From G963665185 sp049723905 (GTDB taxonomy: Bacteria > Desulfobacterota > Desulfovibrionia > Desulfovibrionales > Desulfovibrionaceae): a DNA stretch of 64,000 nt. The translations under genes were made by a program, and so were the position numbers. Where the stretch lies: positions 2,852,001-2,916,000 of the forward strand of contig NZ_JBJKFD010000001.1 in assembly GCF_049723905.1 (NCBI RefSeq), given 5' to 3'. This document shows positions 9,043 through 17,024 of the stretch, in pieces (the stretch's first letter is position 1; the number at the start of each line of letters is the position of its first letter). Under the pieces are notes generated by a model. It was not told the origin of the DNA and did no database searches. It saw only the letters and a program-made list of their open reading frames with translations.

Positions 9043-9624
9043 ATGTCCATGGTCCCTGAAGATATTGATCAGGATAAGCTTGCTGAAGAATGGGCCTCGG
9101 CCCTTTCCGAAGACGACAGCGAAGAAGCGGCCGATCCGTTCGAGTCCGCCATGGCGGCAATGGACGACAGCGGTGATTCCGATGGTGGGGATGCTGGCGG
9201 TGAAGAAGGTGGCCTGGCCGACGAATGGGCTTCCGCCCTGGCCGACCAGGAGGAAACCGCCATCAAGAAGGAAAAGGAACAGACCTACCTCTCTTCCAAA
9301 AGCCATCCCGTCGAATTCAAAGATTTGACGCACGAGGCAAAAGCCCCGCGCCCCGACGGCACCAAACGGGATCTGGACTTCATTCTGGACATCCCGCTGG
9401 AGGTTTCCGCCGAGCTGGGCCGCACCAAGCTGCTGATCAACGAACTGCTCCAGCTGGGGCAGGGATCGGTTGTGGAGCTGAACAAACTGGCAGGCGAACC
9501 CCTGGAAATCTACGTGAACGGCAAACTCGTGGCCCGTGGCGAGGCCGTGGTCATCAACGAGAAGTTCGGCATCCGGCTGACCGACATCATCAGCCCCATA
9601 GAACGGGTAAAACAGCTTGGTTAA
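9043..9624 (+). CDS. fliN: flagellar motor switch protein FliN
   Basis: 193 residues: an acidic low-complexity N-terminal half (many Asp/Glu, a DDSGDSDGGD-like stretch) followed by the ~75-residue SpoA domain (LGRTKLLINELLQLGQGSVV, GIRLTDIISP) that forms the lower C-ring of the motor switch. A second ATG six bases downstream (9049) has the better-spaced AAAGAGG ribosome site and may be the true start. Its end overlaps fliO by eight bases. Confidence 0.92.
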   Translation: MSMVPEDIDQDKLAEEWASALSEDDSEEAADPFESAMAAMDDSGDSDGGDAGGEEGGLADEWASALADQEETAIKKEKEQTYLSSKSHPVEFKDLTHEAKAPRPDGTKRDLDFILDIPLEVSAELGRTKLLINELLQLGQGSVVELNKLAGEPLEIYVNGKLVARGEAVVINEKFGIRLTDIISPIERVKQLG

Positions 9625-10009
9625 CGCAACCGCCACCAGCCTGGGACAGGGCTCTCTTTTAAGCCAGCTGTTCACTGTAGGCGGGGCGCTGTTTCTTCTG
9701 CTGGCCGTGCTGTTTGCCGGATTCTACCTGATGCGCCGCTTCGGCCCCAAGGCCGGACTGAACGGTTTTTCCCAAAAAAACCTGAACATGCGGCTGGAAG
9801 GCCACATGGCGCTTGGGCCGCGTCGCAGCATCATGGTGGTCCGCCTCATGGACCGAAGGCTTGTGCTGGGAGTGTGCGACCACTCCATTAATCTGCTTAC
9901 AGAATTGGCCGTATCACCGACCGATGAACCGGATGGCAAGGATGAACGCAAGGCAAAATTTTTCTCTCAGCTATTGGAAAAAGCCGGTTCTTCCGGCGAT
10001 TCTCATTAG
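9617..10009 (+). CDS. fliO: flagellar biosynthesis protein FliO
   Basis: 130 residues, beginning at a TTG that overlaps the fliN stop. One membrane helix (LFTVGGALFLLLAVLFAGFYL) is followed by a cytoplasmic FliO domain (EGHMALGPRRSIMVVRLMDR, LVLGVCD). FliO is a chaperone for FliP assembly in the type III export gate. Its end overlaps the start of fliP. Confidence 0.85.
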   Translation: MVNATATSLGQGSLLSQLFTVGGALFLLLAVLFAGFYLMRRFGPKAGLNGFSQKNLNMRLEGHMALGPRRSIMVVRLMDRRLVLGVCDHSINLLTELAVSPTDEPDGKDERKAKFFSQLLEKAGSSGDSH

Positions 10010-10736
10010 CCTGCTGGCCCTGCTGATCCTTCCGGGGATCGCGGCCGCCGCCGATCCTGTCATACCGTCCTTCACTTTGCAGCTGGCGGCTGGCCAGGAA
10101 GAGCCGGAAAAGGTTTCCCTTTTGCTGGAAATCCTTTTCATGCTCACTATTTTGTCCCTGGCCCCGTCAATTCTGCTTACCATCACCTCGTTCACGCGCA
10201 TCATCATCGTCTTTTCCTTTCTACGGCAGGCCATGGGCACAAACCAGATGCCCCCCAACCAGATCATGGTATCCCTGGCCGTTTTCATCACCATCGCCAT
10301 CATGATGCCCGTGGGCAAGCAGATCAACGACAAGGCGCTGCAGCCCTATCTGGAAGAACAGATCAGTTTCAACGACGCCCTGAAGCAAGCCGAAATACCC
10401 ATCCGGGAATTTCTCTTCAAACACACCAGGGAAAAAGACCTCTCCATATTCTATTCCATCACCAAGACGGACCGTCCGCGGGTAAAGGAAGAAGTTCCGA
10501 CCATTATGCTGGTGGCCGGATTCGTGATCAGCGAACTCAAGACCGGCTTCACCATCGGCTTTATGATCTACATCCCCTTTCTTATCCTGGACATGGTCGT
10601 TTCCAGTATTCTGCTGGCAATGGGCATGATGATGCTGCCGCCAGTCATGGTCTCGCTGCCGTTCAAAATACTGTTGTTCGTTATGGTGGATGGCTGGAAC
10701 CTGCTTGTCGGCTCGCTGGTCAACAGCTTTTCATGA
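9942..10736 (+). CDS. fliP: flagellar export gate protein FliP
   Basis: A 264-residue integral membrane protein, part of the FliPQR export-gate core. A signal-like N-terminus (LISLLALLILPGIAAAAD) precedes the conserved block SILLTITSFTRIIIVFSFLR with QMPPNQIMV and the C-terminal helices ending in LLFVMVDGWNLLVGSLVNSF. Several in-frame ATGs lie upstream (9924, 9933); 9942 gives the normal family length but overlaps fliO by 68 bases. fliQ follows after 63 bp. Confidence 0.93.
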   Translation: MNARQNFSLSYWKKPVLPAILISLLALLILPGIAAAADPVIPSFTLQLAAGQEEPEKVSLLLEILFMLTILSLAPSILLTITSFTRIIIVFSFLRQAMGTNQMPPNQIMVSLAVFITIAIMMPVGKQINDKALQPYLEEQISFNDALKQAEIPIREFLFKHTREKDLSIFYSITKTDRPRVKEEVPTIMLVAGFVISELKTGFTIGFMIYIPFLILDMVVSSILLAMGMMMLPPVMVSLPFKILLFVMVDGWNLLVGSLVNSFS

Positions 10737-10799
10737 CGAGAGAAGAGGCATAGTGATGGAATTTCCGCAACTTCTAACGGCTTCGGCCGGGAGCTCCCC

Positions 10800-11069
10800 A
10801 TGACCCCGGAATTCGTCATCGGCTTTGCCCGTCAATCCATTGAACTGGCCCTTACCATCGCCCTGCCCATGCTGGGCGTGGGGCTTGGCGTAGGCGTAAT
10901 TGTCAGCGTCCTTCAGGCCGCTACCCAGATTCAGGAAATGACCCTGGCCTTTGTGCCAAAAATTGTCGCAATATTCCTGGCACTCCTCATCGCATTCCCA
11001 TGGATAATGGACAAGATGCTCACCTTTACCAGGAACCTGCTGCTCAACTTTCCGAACTATATCAAATAG
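10800..11069 (+). CDS. fliQ: flagellar export gate protein FliQ
   Basis: An 89-residue two-helix membrane protein (FARQSIELALTIALPMLGVG, IQEMTLAFVPKIVAIFLALL) typical of FliQ in the type III export gate. The start has GGGAG seven bases upstream. It is the last gene of the plus-strand flagellar run; fliR and flhB are not in the window. Confidence 0.93.
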   Translation: MTPEFVIGFARQSIELALTIALPMLGVGLGVGVIVSVLQAATQIQEMTLAFVPKIVAIFLALLIAFPWIMDKMLTFTRNLLLNFPNYIK

Positions 11070-11135
11070 CAAAGCTTCATGCTTCGGAGCCGGAACCATC
11101 TGCCCGGCTCCTTCCGTTCGGCTTTTCCCGTCTGT

Positions 11136-11870
11136 CTATTTTCCCGTACTCCGCACAAACTGCGCCGCCAGTATGGCTCCGGCCTGGGCCACGTTCAGCG
11201 AATCGAAATCGCGGCCCATGGGAATGTGCACCAGTTCGTCACAGCGCTTGGCAACACCGGGGCGCAGCCCCTTTTCCTCGTTGCCCAGCACCAGCACCGC
11301 GGGCAGGGTAAGCGGCGCGGAAAACGCATTCAGGCTGCTCGGTCCCAAGGCCGCACCGTACACGAAAAAGCCCTTTTCAATGCAGGTTTCCAAGGCACGC
11401 GAAAGGTTGGTGACGCGGGAAAGCGGCAGCATGTCCAAGGCACCTGCCGAGGCTTTGTACGCCCCCGTGCCCAGCCGGGCAGCGCCGTGCTTGGGCAGCA
11501 TCATGCCGCCCGCGCCCAGCGCGTACAGCGTCCTGGCCAGGGCACCCACGTTGCCGGGGTCCTGCACCTGGTCCAAAGCCGTAACCAGCGGAACCGGCGA
11601 CTGCAACGCCAGATCCAAAAGATCTTCCAGCTCCACAAAGCCGCGGCTCATTATCTGGGCGACCACGCCCTGATGGTTGCCGTCGAAAAGCTTGTCCAGC
11701 TCCTGCTTCTGGCACAGTCGAAACCGCACCCCGCTGGCCCGGCAGGCATCGAGAATATGCCCCCCCTTGTCCCAACGTGCGCCCTTCTGGACAAACACCG
11801 CCTCCACCCGTTCGGGCGAACGCTGCAAAAGCTCCAACACCGGTTTGCGTCCGGCAATACTGTCACTCAT
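11136..11870 (-). CDS. rlmB: SpoU/TrmH-family RNA 2'-O-methyltransferase, RlmB type
   Basis: 244 residues: an N-terminal substrate-binding domain (GRKPVLELLQ) and a C-terminal SPOUT domain with its knotted S-adenosylmethionine site. The three SpoU motifs are present: ALDQVQDPGNVGALART, VLGNEEKGL and IPMGRDFDSLNVAQAGAI. RlmB methylates G2251 of 23S rRNA; the exact target here is inferred from family. It converges with fliQ and diverges from the lytic transglycosylase gene. Confidence 0.9.
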   Translation of the reverse strand: MSDSIAGRKPVLELLQRSPERVEAVFVQKGARWDKGGHILDACRASGVRFRLCQKQELDKLFDGNHQGVVAQIMSRGFVELEDLLDLALQSPVPLVTALDQVQDPGNVGALARTLYALGAGGMMLPKHGAARLGTGAYKASAGALDMLPLSRVTNLSRALETCIEKGFFVYGAALGPSSLNAFSAPLTLPAVLVLGNEEKGLRPGVAKRCDELVHIPMGRDFDSLNVAQAGAILAAQFVRSTGK

Positions 11871-12212
11871 ACTTTTCCTTGCTGCAAAGCTCTTTCCGAG
11901 TATATTCTGTCCATTATCGGACCAGGGTTGTCATTCTTCCCGGTTCCACGGTTTCAAAACCTGCGGTCAACGCCCGGTTCACAAGGACTCCGAGGGGCCT
12001 CGGCCCCGGCTTGCGCTCACATGCGTTTTGCGATAGCTCTTTTCAAATTGTACTGTTGGCTCGTGATATTCACCAGCCCTTCGGCCCAACAAATTCTACG
12101 GGCCTCAACTCCAAGTCCGGCACGGACTTTTTCGGTATACACCGCTGAAACCACCGGATCGCACGCGATCCTTTATTACACAAAGGGCCCACGGCCCGCC
12201 ACCACAGGAATC
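11871..12212. other. divergent intergenic region, no gene seen
   Basis: 342 bases between the starts of rlmB (-) and the transglycosylase gene (+). It should contain both promoters, but I see no convincing -35/-10 pair. The plus frame stays open from 11079 through here, yet it runs antisense to rlmB and I do not regard it as coding. Confidence 0.5.
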
Positions 12213-13907
12213 ATGAAGAAAAAAAAGGACGAATTCAAACGCCCTAAACGAAGAAATATCAGCTGTACGCCGCTTGTAATCCTCGCAGTACTCAGCCTTC
12301 TTCTTACCGCCTGCGTCCCCAAAAAGAATGTCGCCTCCACCGAGGCAACCCCCGTCTACACAGTAAAGGAAGTCGTTGCCTGCCCTACTCCGGAAACCGA
12401 TCCCGAAGCCGAGCAAAACGACTCCGATGTCGAGTCCCTGGACCCGGAACTGCAAGTCGAAGCACCTGCCCATGAGGTAGCACCGGACGAGGAAGACCTT
12501 TCGGAACAGCAGAAAAAGGCTCTGGACGAGGACGCTGTAAAATTTGCCCTGGACGTTCGCGAAACCAAAGAGTTTCTCTACTACTACAAGTTCTACACCG
12601 ACTACAAAAAGGACGGTTCACCGGGCAAGGGCCGCAAAGCCTTTACCCGCTGGCTGGAACGGGCCAAGCCGTTCCTGCCCTATGTGCGCAAAGTGATCAA
12701 CCAAAAAGGGCTGCCCGAAGATATTATCTTTTTGCCCTTTGCCGAAAGCGGCTACAACCCGTGGGCCTATTCCTGGGCCGGTGCGGGCGGAATGTGGCAG
12801 TTTATGCGCGGCACAGGCAAGCTGTACGGCCTGCGTGTGGACTGGTGGGTAGACGAACGCCGCGACCCCTACCGCGCCACGGAAGCCGCAGTCGCCTACC
12901 TGGACAAGCTGCACGGCGATTTTGACGACTGGTACCTGGCTCTTGCCGCATACAATGCCGGCGAAGGCAAAGTGGGCCGCGCCATCAAGAAATGCGGCTC
13001 CAACGACTACTTTGAAATCTCCAAGCACAAGCAGCTTCTCAAAAAAGAAACCCGCCATTACGTGCCCAAAATCCTGGCGATTCTGCACATTGTGCGCAAT
13101 CTGGAAAAACTCGGCTTCGAGCCCATAGACTGGAATTACGATGCAGGTATCGTTTCCACGGAAATCAAGGGCGGTACCGATCTCACAGCCATGGCCTCGG
13201 CCTGTGGCCTGAGCTGGCAGCAATTCCACAAGTACAACCCCATGTTCCGGCGCACGGCCAGCCCGCCAGATACCACCATGAAGGTCTATCTGCCCCAGGA
13301 TAAGCTCGCCAAGGCAGAATCCTTTCTCAAGACCAAAGGGGCGCGCCCCTTTGCCGGATACAGCAACTATCTGGTACGCAACGGCGACTCCTGGTGGCGC
13401 ATATCCAGACGTTCCGGCGTTCCCATCAGCGTGCTGAAACGGGTCAACAACACCAGAAGCAATACCCTGCGTCCTGGCCAGCGGGTCATGATTCCCGGCA
13501 AGGGCTCTCACATCAATGTCGATACGCCCGTCGCCCAAACGCGCCAATACGCCGCCCGACGCGCCAACTACATTGTGCTTCGCGGGGACTCCCTCTGGAC
13601 CATCTCGCGCAAGTTTGGCGTCAGCCTGGATACGCTCAAACGCGCCAACGGAATGCGCTCGGGACGCAACATCAAACCCGGACAAAAGCTCTACATCCCG
13701 GATGCCGGAGTCGCCGCCACCAAGGTGGCCGTCAAACAGGCCGAATCCGCGCACCGTATCATCACCCACAGGGTCCGCCGCGGCGATACCATCTGGGCCA
13801 TTGCCCGCCGCTACAACGTGCCCGCAAAACAAATCCTGAGCACCAACAACCTCTCCAGCACAAGCGTTATTCGCCCCGGAGACAAGCTCAAGATTGTGGT
13901 AGAGTAA
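12213..13907 (+). CDS. membrane-bound lytic murein transglycosylase, MltD-like, with LysM repeats
   Basis: A 564-residue predicted lipoprotein: signal sequence LVILAVLSLLLTAC with the lipobox cysteine near residue 34. The SLT domain follows, with catalytic Glu in FAESGYNPWAYS and the motifs GAGGMWQFM and LALAAYNAGEGKVGRA. Three C-terminal LysM domains (NYLVRNGDSWWRIS, NYIVLRGDSLWTIS, THRVRRGDTIWAIA) bind peptidoglycan, and a degenerate one (GLSWQQFHKYNPMF) may precede them. It cleaves glycan strands at the outer membrane. The start is the ATG before the lysine run; the frame is open far upstream, but that part is antisense to rlmB. Confidence 0.93.
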   Translation: MKKKKDEFKRPKRRNISCTPLVILAVLSLLLTACVPKKNVASTEATPVYTVKEVVACPTPETDPEAEQNDSDVESLDPELQVEAPAHEVAPDEEDLSEQQKKALDEDAVKFALDVRETKEFLYYYKFYTDYKKDGSPGKGRKAFTRWLERAKPFLPYVRKVINQKGLPEDIIFLPFAESGYNPWAYSWAGAGGMWQFMRGTGKLYGLRVDWWVDERRDPYRATEAAVAYLDKLHGDFDDWYLALAAYNAGEGKVGRAIKKCGSNDYFEISKHKQLLKKETRHYVPKILAILHIVRNLEKLGFEPIDWNYDAGIVSTEIKGGTDLTAMASACGLSWQQFHKYNPMFRRTASPPDTTMKVYLPQDKLAKAESFLKTKGARPFAGYSNYLVRNGDSWWRISRRSGVPISVLKRVNNTRSNTLRPGQRVMIPGKGSHINVDTPVAQTRQYAARRANYIVLRGDSLWTISRKFGVSLDTLKRANGMRSGRNIKPGQKLYIPDAGVAATKVAVKQAESAHRIITHRVRRGDTIWAIARRYNVPAKQILSTNNLSSTSVIRPGDKLKIVVE

Positions 13908-13931
13908 ATAAGAAGAAGAAATGCCTCCGGC

Positions 13932-14030
13932 GGCTGGGGGACATGATGTCCCCCAGACCCCCACATTATGTCTATGAGAAAAGGCCCGGCAAACGAATAC
14001 ATTCGTTTGCCGGGCCTTTTCTCATAGACA
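13932..14030. repeat. long perfect palindrome (13969-14030) with adjoining GGTC-hairpin module
   Basis: 13969-14030 is an exact inverted repeat with 30-bp arms around a 2-bp centre (AC). The arms include GAAAAGGCCCGGCAAACGAA. It also works as an intrinsic terminator for the transglycosylase gene, because CCTTTTCTC follows the stem. At 13932-13968, read on the minus strand, is GGTC, the hairpin TGGGGGACATCATGTCCCCCA and then GCCGCCGG, a module also found beside the other long palindromes. Confidence 0.8.
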
Positions 14031-14077
14031 ATGGGGCGTGAAAAACAGGCGAACTTTATATTCTTATTTATGCCGTC

Positions 14078-14200
14078 ACCTACTTGAAATCCCCTTCCGG
14101 CCATATGGCCGGAAGGGGATTTCAAGTAGGTAAATCGCAGGTCCAGGAGGCCGTTGCCTCCCAAGGTATGGCGACGGGTGTGGGGCAGAGCCCCACTTTT
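14078..14200. repeat. 54-bp perfect palindrome with GGTC-hairpin module
   Basis: 14078-14131 is an exact palindrome with 27-bp arms and no centre, including CCCCTTCCGGCCAT/ATGGCCGGAAGGGG. Immediately right is CGCAGGTCCAGGAGGCC..., then GGGTGTGGGGCAGAGCCCCAC (to ~14197), the module seen again at 18.4 and 59.4 kb. The palindrome sequence is unrelated to that at 13969-14030, only 47 bp away. Confidence 0.85.
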
Positions 14201-14230
14201 TCCCGCGAGGCCCCAGCAGGATTCCCCAGG

Positions 14231-14349
14231 GGGCCGAGAATGGTTTGAGAGCAAGGCGCCAGGGAAATTCAAGCGCGCCGTGTACTCTTTACGTACACAA
14301 GCGATTTGAATTTTCCGCAGCAACGCCGCTATCGAGCCATTATCGGCCC
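14231..14349. repeat. dispersed palindromic element, ~119 bp
   Basis: The outer arms are GGGCCGAGAATGG and CCATTATCGGCCC. The inner core GAGAGCAAGGCGCCAGG..ATTCAA..GTGTACTC..GTACACAAGCGATTTGAAT..GCAACGCCGCTATCG matches the other copies. It ends eight bases from the stop codon of the downstream hsp20 gene and could help terminate or protect that transcript. Confidence 0.8.
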
Positions 14350-14357
14350 ACCATCAC

Positions 14358-14723
14358 CTATCCAGCGTTGATCTGAATACGCTTCGGCGTATCTTCGGTC
14401 CTGCGGGGCAGGTGTATGGTAAGAACGCCATTATCCATGGACGCCTTGATTTTTTCTTTGTCCACCGCGTCAGACAGGGTAAAGGTCCGGCGGTATTCGC
14501 ACCCGGTGAATTCCATGACTGCAAGATTCCTGTTGTCGTCACAGTCATGCGGCGAAGTGCCGGAGACGATCAGCTCGTTCTCGTTCAGGTCGATGGCCAT
14601 ATTGTCCATACCAACGCCGGGCATGTCCAAAAAGATATGAAAACCGTCTTCCTGCTCCACAATGTCGGTAGCAGGTTTAATCTTGGGCAGTGCTGCGTCG
14701 GCCTTTTGGATGTCAGTGCTCAT
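14358..14723 (-). CDS. Hsp20-family small heat-shock protein (second gene of pair)
   Basis: 121 residues with an alpha-crystallin domain: DGFHIFLDMPGVGMDNMAI at the start of the core, ELIVSGTSPH, and the closing DNGVLTIHLPR motif. Small Hsp20 proteins hold unfolding proteins for refolding by other chaperones. The chosen ATG has GGAGGAG upstream; an in-frame ATG nine codons earlier lacks one. It follows the other hsp20 gene with 13 bp between them, so the two form an operon. Confidence 0.9.
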   Translation of the reverse strand: MSTDIQKADAALPKIKPATDIVEQEDGFHIFLDMPGVGMDNMAIDLNENELIVSGTSPHDCDDNRNLAVMEFTGCEYRRTFTLSDAVDKEKIKASMDNGVLTIHLPRRTEDTPKRIQINAG

Positions 14724-14736
14724 GGTCTGCTCCTCC

Positions 14737-15150
14737 TTATTCCGCTGCAATACTGATCTTACGGGGTTTGAATTCCTCGGCCTTGGGCAATGTAATGGAC
14801 AGAATGCCGTTAGCCAGGGTTGCTTTTACGTCGTCCCGGTTCACAACGCTGCCGAGCTGGATGAGACGCTGGAAAGCGCCGGTAGGACGTTCCTGGCGAT
14901 AGTAGCGTCCCTTTTCCACTTTGCGTTCGCCCTTGAGAATGAGGCTTTTGTTGGTAAGGGTAAGGTCAAGGTCTTCCATTGCCACGCCGGGAATTTCGGC
15001 GCGCACGTAAACTGCGTGCTCATCCTCGCTGACCTGCAGCGGCGGATAGGCCATTCCCCGTTGCGAAGAGAAGAAGGGCCGCGCGAATTCCTGAAAGAGT
15101 TTATCCATCTGCGTGGGAAAGCTGTAGTAAGAGCTGAAATCAATAACCAT
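14737..15150 (-). CDS. Hsp20-family small heat-shock protein (first gene of pair)
   Basis: 137 residues. The alpha-crystallin core contains VYVRAEIPGVAMEDLDLTL, a GAFQRLIQLG loop and ANGILSITLPKAEE with the A-x-x-x-(I/V)-L-x-I-x-L-P signature. The start has a strong AGGAGG. It differs clearly from its neighbour, which fits the hetero-oligomeric two-Hsp20 systems common in Desulfovibrio relatives. A good promoter lies 40-70 bp upstream. Confidence 0.9.
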   Translation of the reverse strand: MVIDFSSYYSFPTQMDKLFQEFARPFFSSQRGMAYPPLQVSEDEHAVYVRAEIPGVAMEDLDLTLTNKSLILKGERKVEKGRYYRQERPTGAFQRLIQLGSVVNRDDVKATLANGILSITLPKAEEFKPRKISIAAE

Positions 15151-15192
15151 AGTTAAGCACCTCCTGACGGATCAAGATTGGTTACGTCAGAA

Positions 15193-15220
15193 TAGATAAT
15201 CGCGGTCTGCTGGTTGTCAA
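15193..15220 (-). promoter_or_regulatory. promoter of the hsp20 operon
   Basis: On the minus strand TTGACA (15220-15215) and TATCTA (15198-15193) are separated by 16 bp, upstream of the first hsp20 gene. This is a vegetative-type promoter; I see no heat-shock-sigma CCCCAT box or CIRCE repeat. Confidence 0.45.
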
Positions 15221-15359
15221 GAAGTGCTGTGGAAAAGTGTGTCAAGAAACGCGGGCGCCAGGAGATGGAGTGCCCCCTGCCGCCCGTGTCGTAGAGAATA
15301 TCGCGGAAATTTCACGGGAATTTCACGAAAATTTTATCGTCTAGTGAGGGGCGAGCGGA

Positions 15360-15551
15360 TCAGTCGTCGGACTTTTTCCACTTATCCTGGGGAATGGCCT
15401 CGTCAATGAGCATGACCGGGATTTCGTCCTTGATGGGATAGACCACGTCGCAGGCGTCGCAGACGAGTCCGTCTTCTTCCCCGGTGATGTGCAGTTCGCC
15501 CTTGCATTTGGGGCAGGCCAGAATATCGAGAAGGTTTTTGTTCAGCGCCAT
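15360..15551 (-). CDS. Trm112-like zinc-ribbon protein (UPF0434/YcaR type)
   Basis: 63 residues with a CPKC...CDAC zinc ribbon (ILACPKCKGEL, LVCDACDVVYP) and the family ending YPIKDEIPVMLIDEA. Relatives activate methyltransferases in eukaryotes and archaea; the bacterial role is unclear. The start has AGGAG eight bases upstream. It stands alone on the minus strand. Confidence 0.88.
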   Translation of the reverse strand: MALNKNLLDILACPKCKGELHITGEEDGLVCDACDVVYPIKDEIPVMLIDEAIPQDKWKKSDD

Positions 15552-15674
15552 GGCTAGTCTCCTGTAAGTCTCTGAGCGTTATGGCCCAGAGATACGTGTT
15601 TGCCCCCGCAAGTGCAAGATATGGAAGGCGACCACTCTGGTGCCGCGGGAAAAGCAGCGGAACACACTCCAACT

Positions 15675-15691
15675 TTGGCCGTGACTTTGCT
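15675..15691 (+). promoter_or_regulatory. possible sigma-54 promoter upstream of the PHP gene
   Basis: TTGGCCGTGACTTTGCT keeps the TTGGC (-24) and TTGCT (-12) blocks with the required 10 bases between GG and GC. Start of transcription would be near 15702, about 100 bp before the gene. A G+C-rich hairpin (15763-15785) lies between. Not tested against background frequency. Confidence 0.4.
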
Positions 15692-15807
15692 GCGGGAATA
15701 TGGTCCGGTAAAGCATTGTGAAACAGAACATTTTCCGGCCGACAAGCAGTTCGACCCTACAAGCCGCCCCAGAATTTCGGGCGGCCTAGCAATTTGGAAG
15801 CAAGCTC

Positions 15808-16665
15808 ATGAGTGAAATAGATCTGCACACCCATTCCACGGCATCGGACGGGACAATGACGCCCTCCGAACTTGTAGACGCGGCAAAAAATGCGGGCCTG
15901 AAGGCCGTTGCCCTTACCGACCACGACACCGTGGCCGGGCTGGACGAGGCGCGCGAACGGGCCGCACAGACAGCCATGGAATTCATTCCCGGCTGCGAGC
16001 TGACCGTGAAGCTGGAAAAGCGCACCGTGGACATTCTTGGATATTGGATACCCAAGCAGCCCGAACAGTTGGTCAAAGCTCTGGGTTTTCTCAACGAGGA
16101 ACGTCGCAAGCGCAACGAATACATTGTGGAACGGCTGCAAAAGCTGGGGATCGGGATCACCTACGACGACGTTCTTGCCCATGCCGACGGCACGGTGGGC
16201 CGCCCCCATATTGCGCGGGCGCTGCTGGAGGCGGGTGCGGTTTCCAGCATAACCGAGGCGTTTGGCAGGTTTTTGGGCACAAGCGGTGCGGCCTACGTGG
16301 CCAAGCAGGTCTTTTCTCCGGAAGAAGCCCTGGAATTGCTGACCCAGGTAAAGGCCACCCCCGTACTGGCCCATCCGGGCATCTACAAGTTCGACCTGAG
16401 CACCCTGCACCGTTTGCTCATCCGCCTCAAGGAGCATGGGCTGGCCGGGCTGGAGGTTCTTTATTCCGAACACTCGGCCAATCAGGTCTACGACTATTCC
16501 CGTCTGGCCGAGAAACTCGACCTGGTCATCACGGGCGGATCGGATTTTCACGGCACGGTCAAGCCGAACATTCATCTTGGAACGGGCAAGGACAACCTGG
16601 ATATACCCTACAGCGTTCTGGAAGGGCTCAAAGCGCTTCGGGATAAGCAAGGCCTGTCCGTATAG
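15808..16665 (+). CDS. PHP-domain phosphoesterase (RNase AM / nucleoside bisphosphate phosphatase type)
   Basis: 285 residues. The PHP metal ligands are visible: DLHTHSTASDG at the N-terminus, LTDHDTVAG, and the late motifs PVLAHPGIYKF and ITGGSDFHG. The domain layout and length match the YciV/TrpH family, which removes 3'-phosphates from 3',5'-bisphosphonucleotides or trims 5' ends of RNA. The specific substrate is inferred from family. Confidence 0.88.
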   Translation: MSEIDLHTHSTASDGTMTPSELVDAAKNAGLKAVALTDHDTVAGLDEARERAAQTAMEFIPGCELTVKLEKRTVDILGYWIPKQPEQLVKALGFLNEERRKRNEYIVERLQKLGIGITYDDVLAHADGTVGRPHIARALLEAGAVSSITEAFGRFLGTSGAAYVAKQVFSPEEALELLTQVKATPVLAHPGIYKFDLSTLHRLLIRLKEHGLAGLEVLYSEHSANQVYDYSRLAEKLDLVITGGSDFHGTVKPNIHLGTGKDNLDIPYSVLEGLKALRDKQGLSV

Positions 16666-16771
16666 TCCAGCTACGGGGAAAGCCGCTTACAGGGCTTTTA
16701 CGCAGTTATTTGAAGATTGGTGGCGGAGAGGGTGTGAAAAACACTTGACTTCATCCCATACTGGCTTATTT

Positions 16772-16777
16772 TATAAT
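16772..16777 (+). promoter_or_regulatory. -10 box of candidate RNA gene
   Basis: A perfect TATAAT lies seven bases before the inferred RNA start. The matching -35 is unclear: TTGACT at 16745-16750 is 21 bp away, TTCATC at 16750-16755 is 16 bp away. Confidence 0.45.
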
Positions 16778-16783
16778 CGTGCC

Positions 16784-16951
16784 CCAAAAAGGGCTTACGC
16801 AAAAGGTTCCAGTCGGCAACAACCCGTAACCCAACCTTATGCCCGCAGAAGCGGGCCGGTGAGAGTGGTTTCGAGTCGGCAAGTGAACAACGTAAACTAA
16901 CCTCCGTGACCGCCCGGCAATCCAATGGGGATTTGTCGGGCGGTTTGTTAT
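16784..16951 (+). ncRNA. candidate structured small RNA or leader with two similar domains
   Basis: Between a TATAAT box and a strong terminator lie ~165 bases with no reading frame but clear structure. The start has hairpin GCCC-CAAAAA-GGGC. Two similar domains follow, each a GGTT...AACC stem enclosing AGTCGGCAA and then CGTAA: 16805-16836 and 16867-16902. A hairpin GCCCGC-AGAA-GCGGGC sits between them. The 3' end (16909-16951) is ACCGCCCG/CGGGCGGT followed by TTGTTATTT. It could be a free sRNA or a tandem-aptamer leader of the wcbI-like gene 74 bp downstream. I do not recognise the family; 6S RNA was considered but not supported. Confidence 0.5.
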
Positions 16952-17024
16952 TTCCATCCCCCTGTTTCTCTTCCGCCGCTTTGTTCTGGACTTCCACCCG
17001 CCCCCCGCCGCATAATGTCGCGTT

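Noticed and set aside
11079..12212. N-terminal extension of the MltD-like protein
   Set aside because: The frame is open but runs antisense to rlmB, and the lipoprotein signal sequence starts at the ATG at 12213.
16784..16951. 6S RNA
   Set aside because: Size and terminator would fit, but the 5' and 3' ends do not pair and I cannot find the large central bubble; left as an unnamed RNA.
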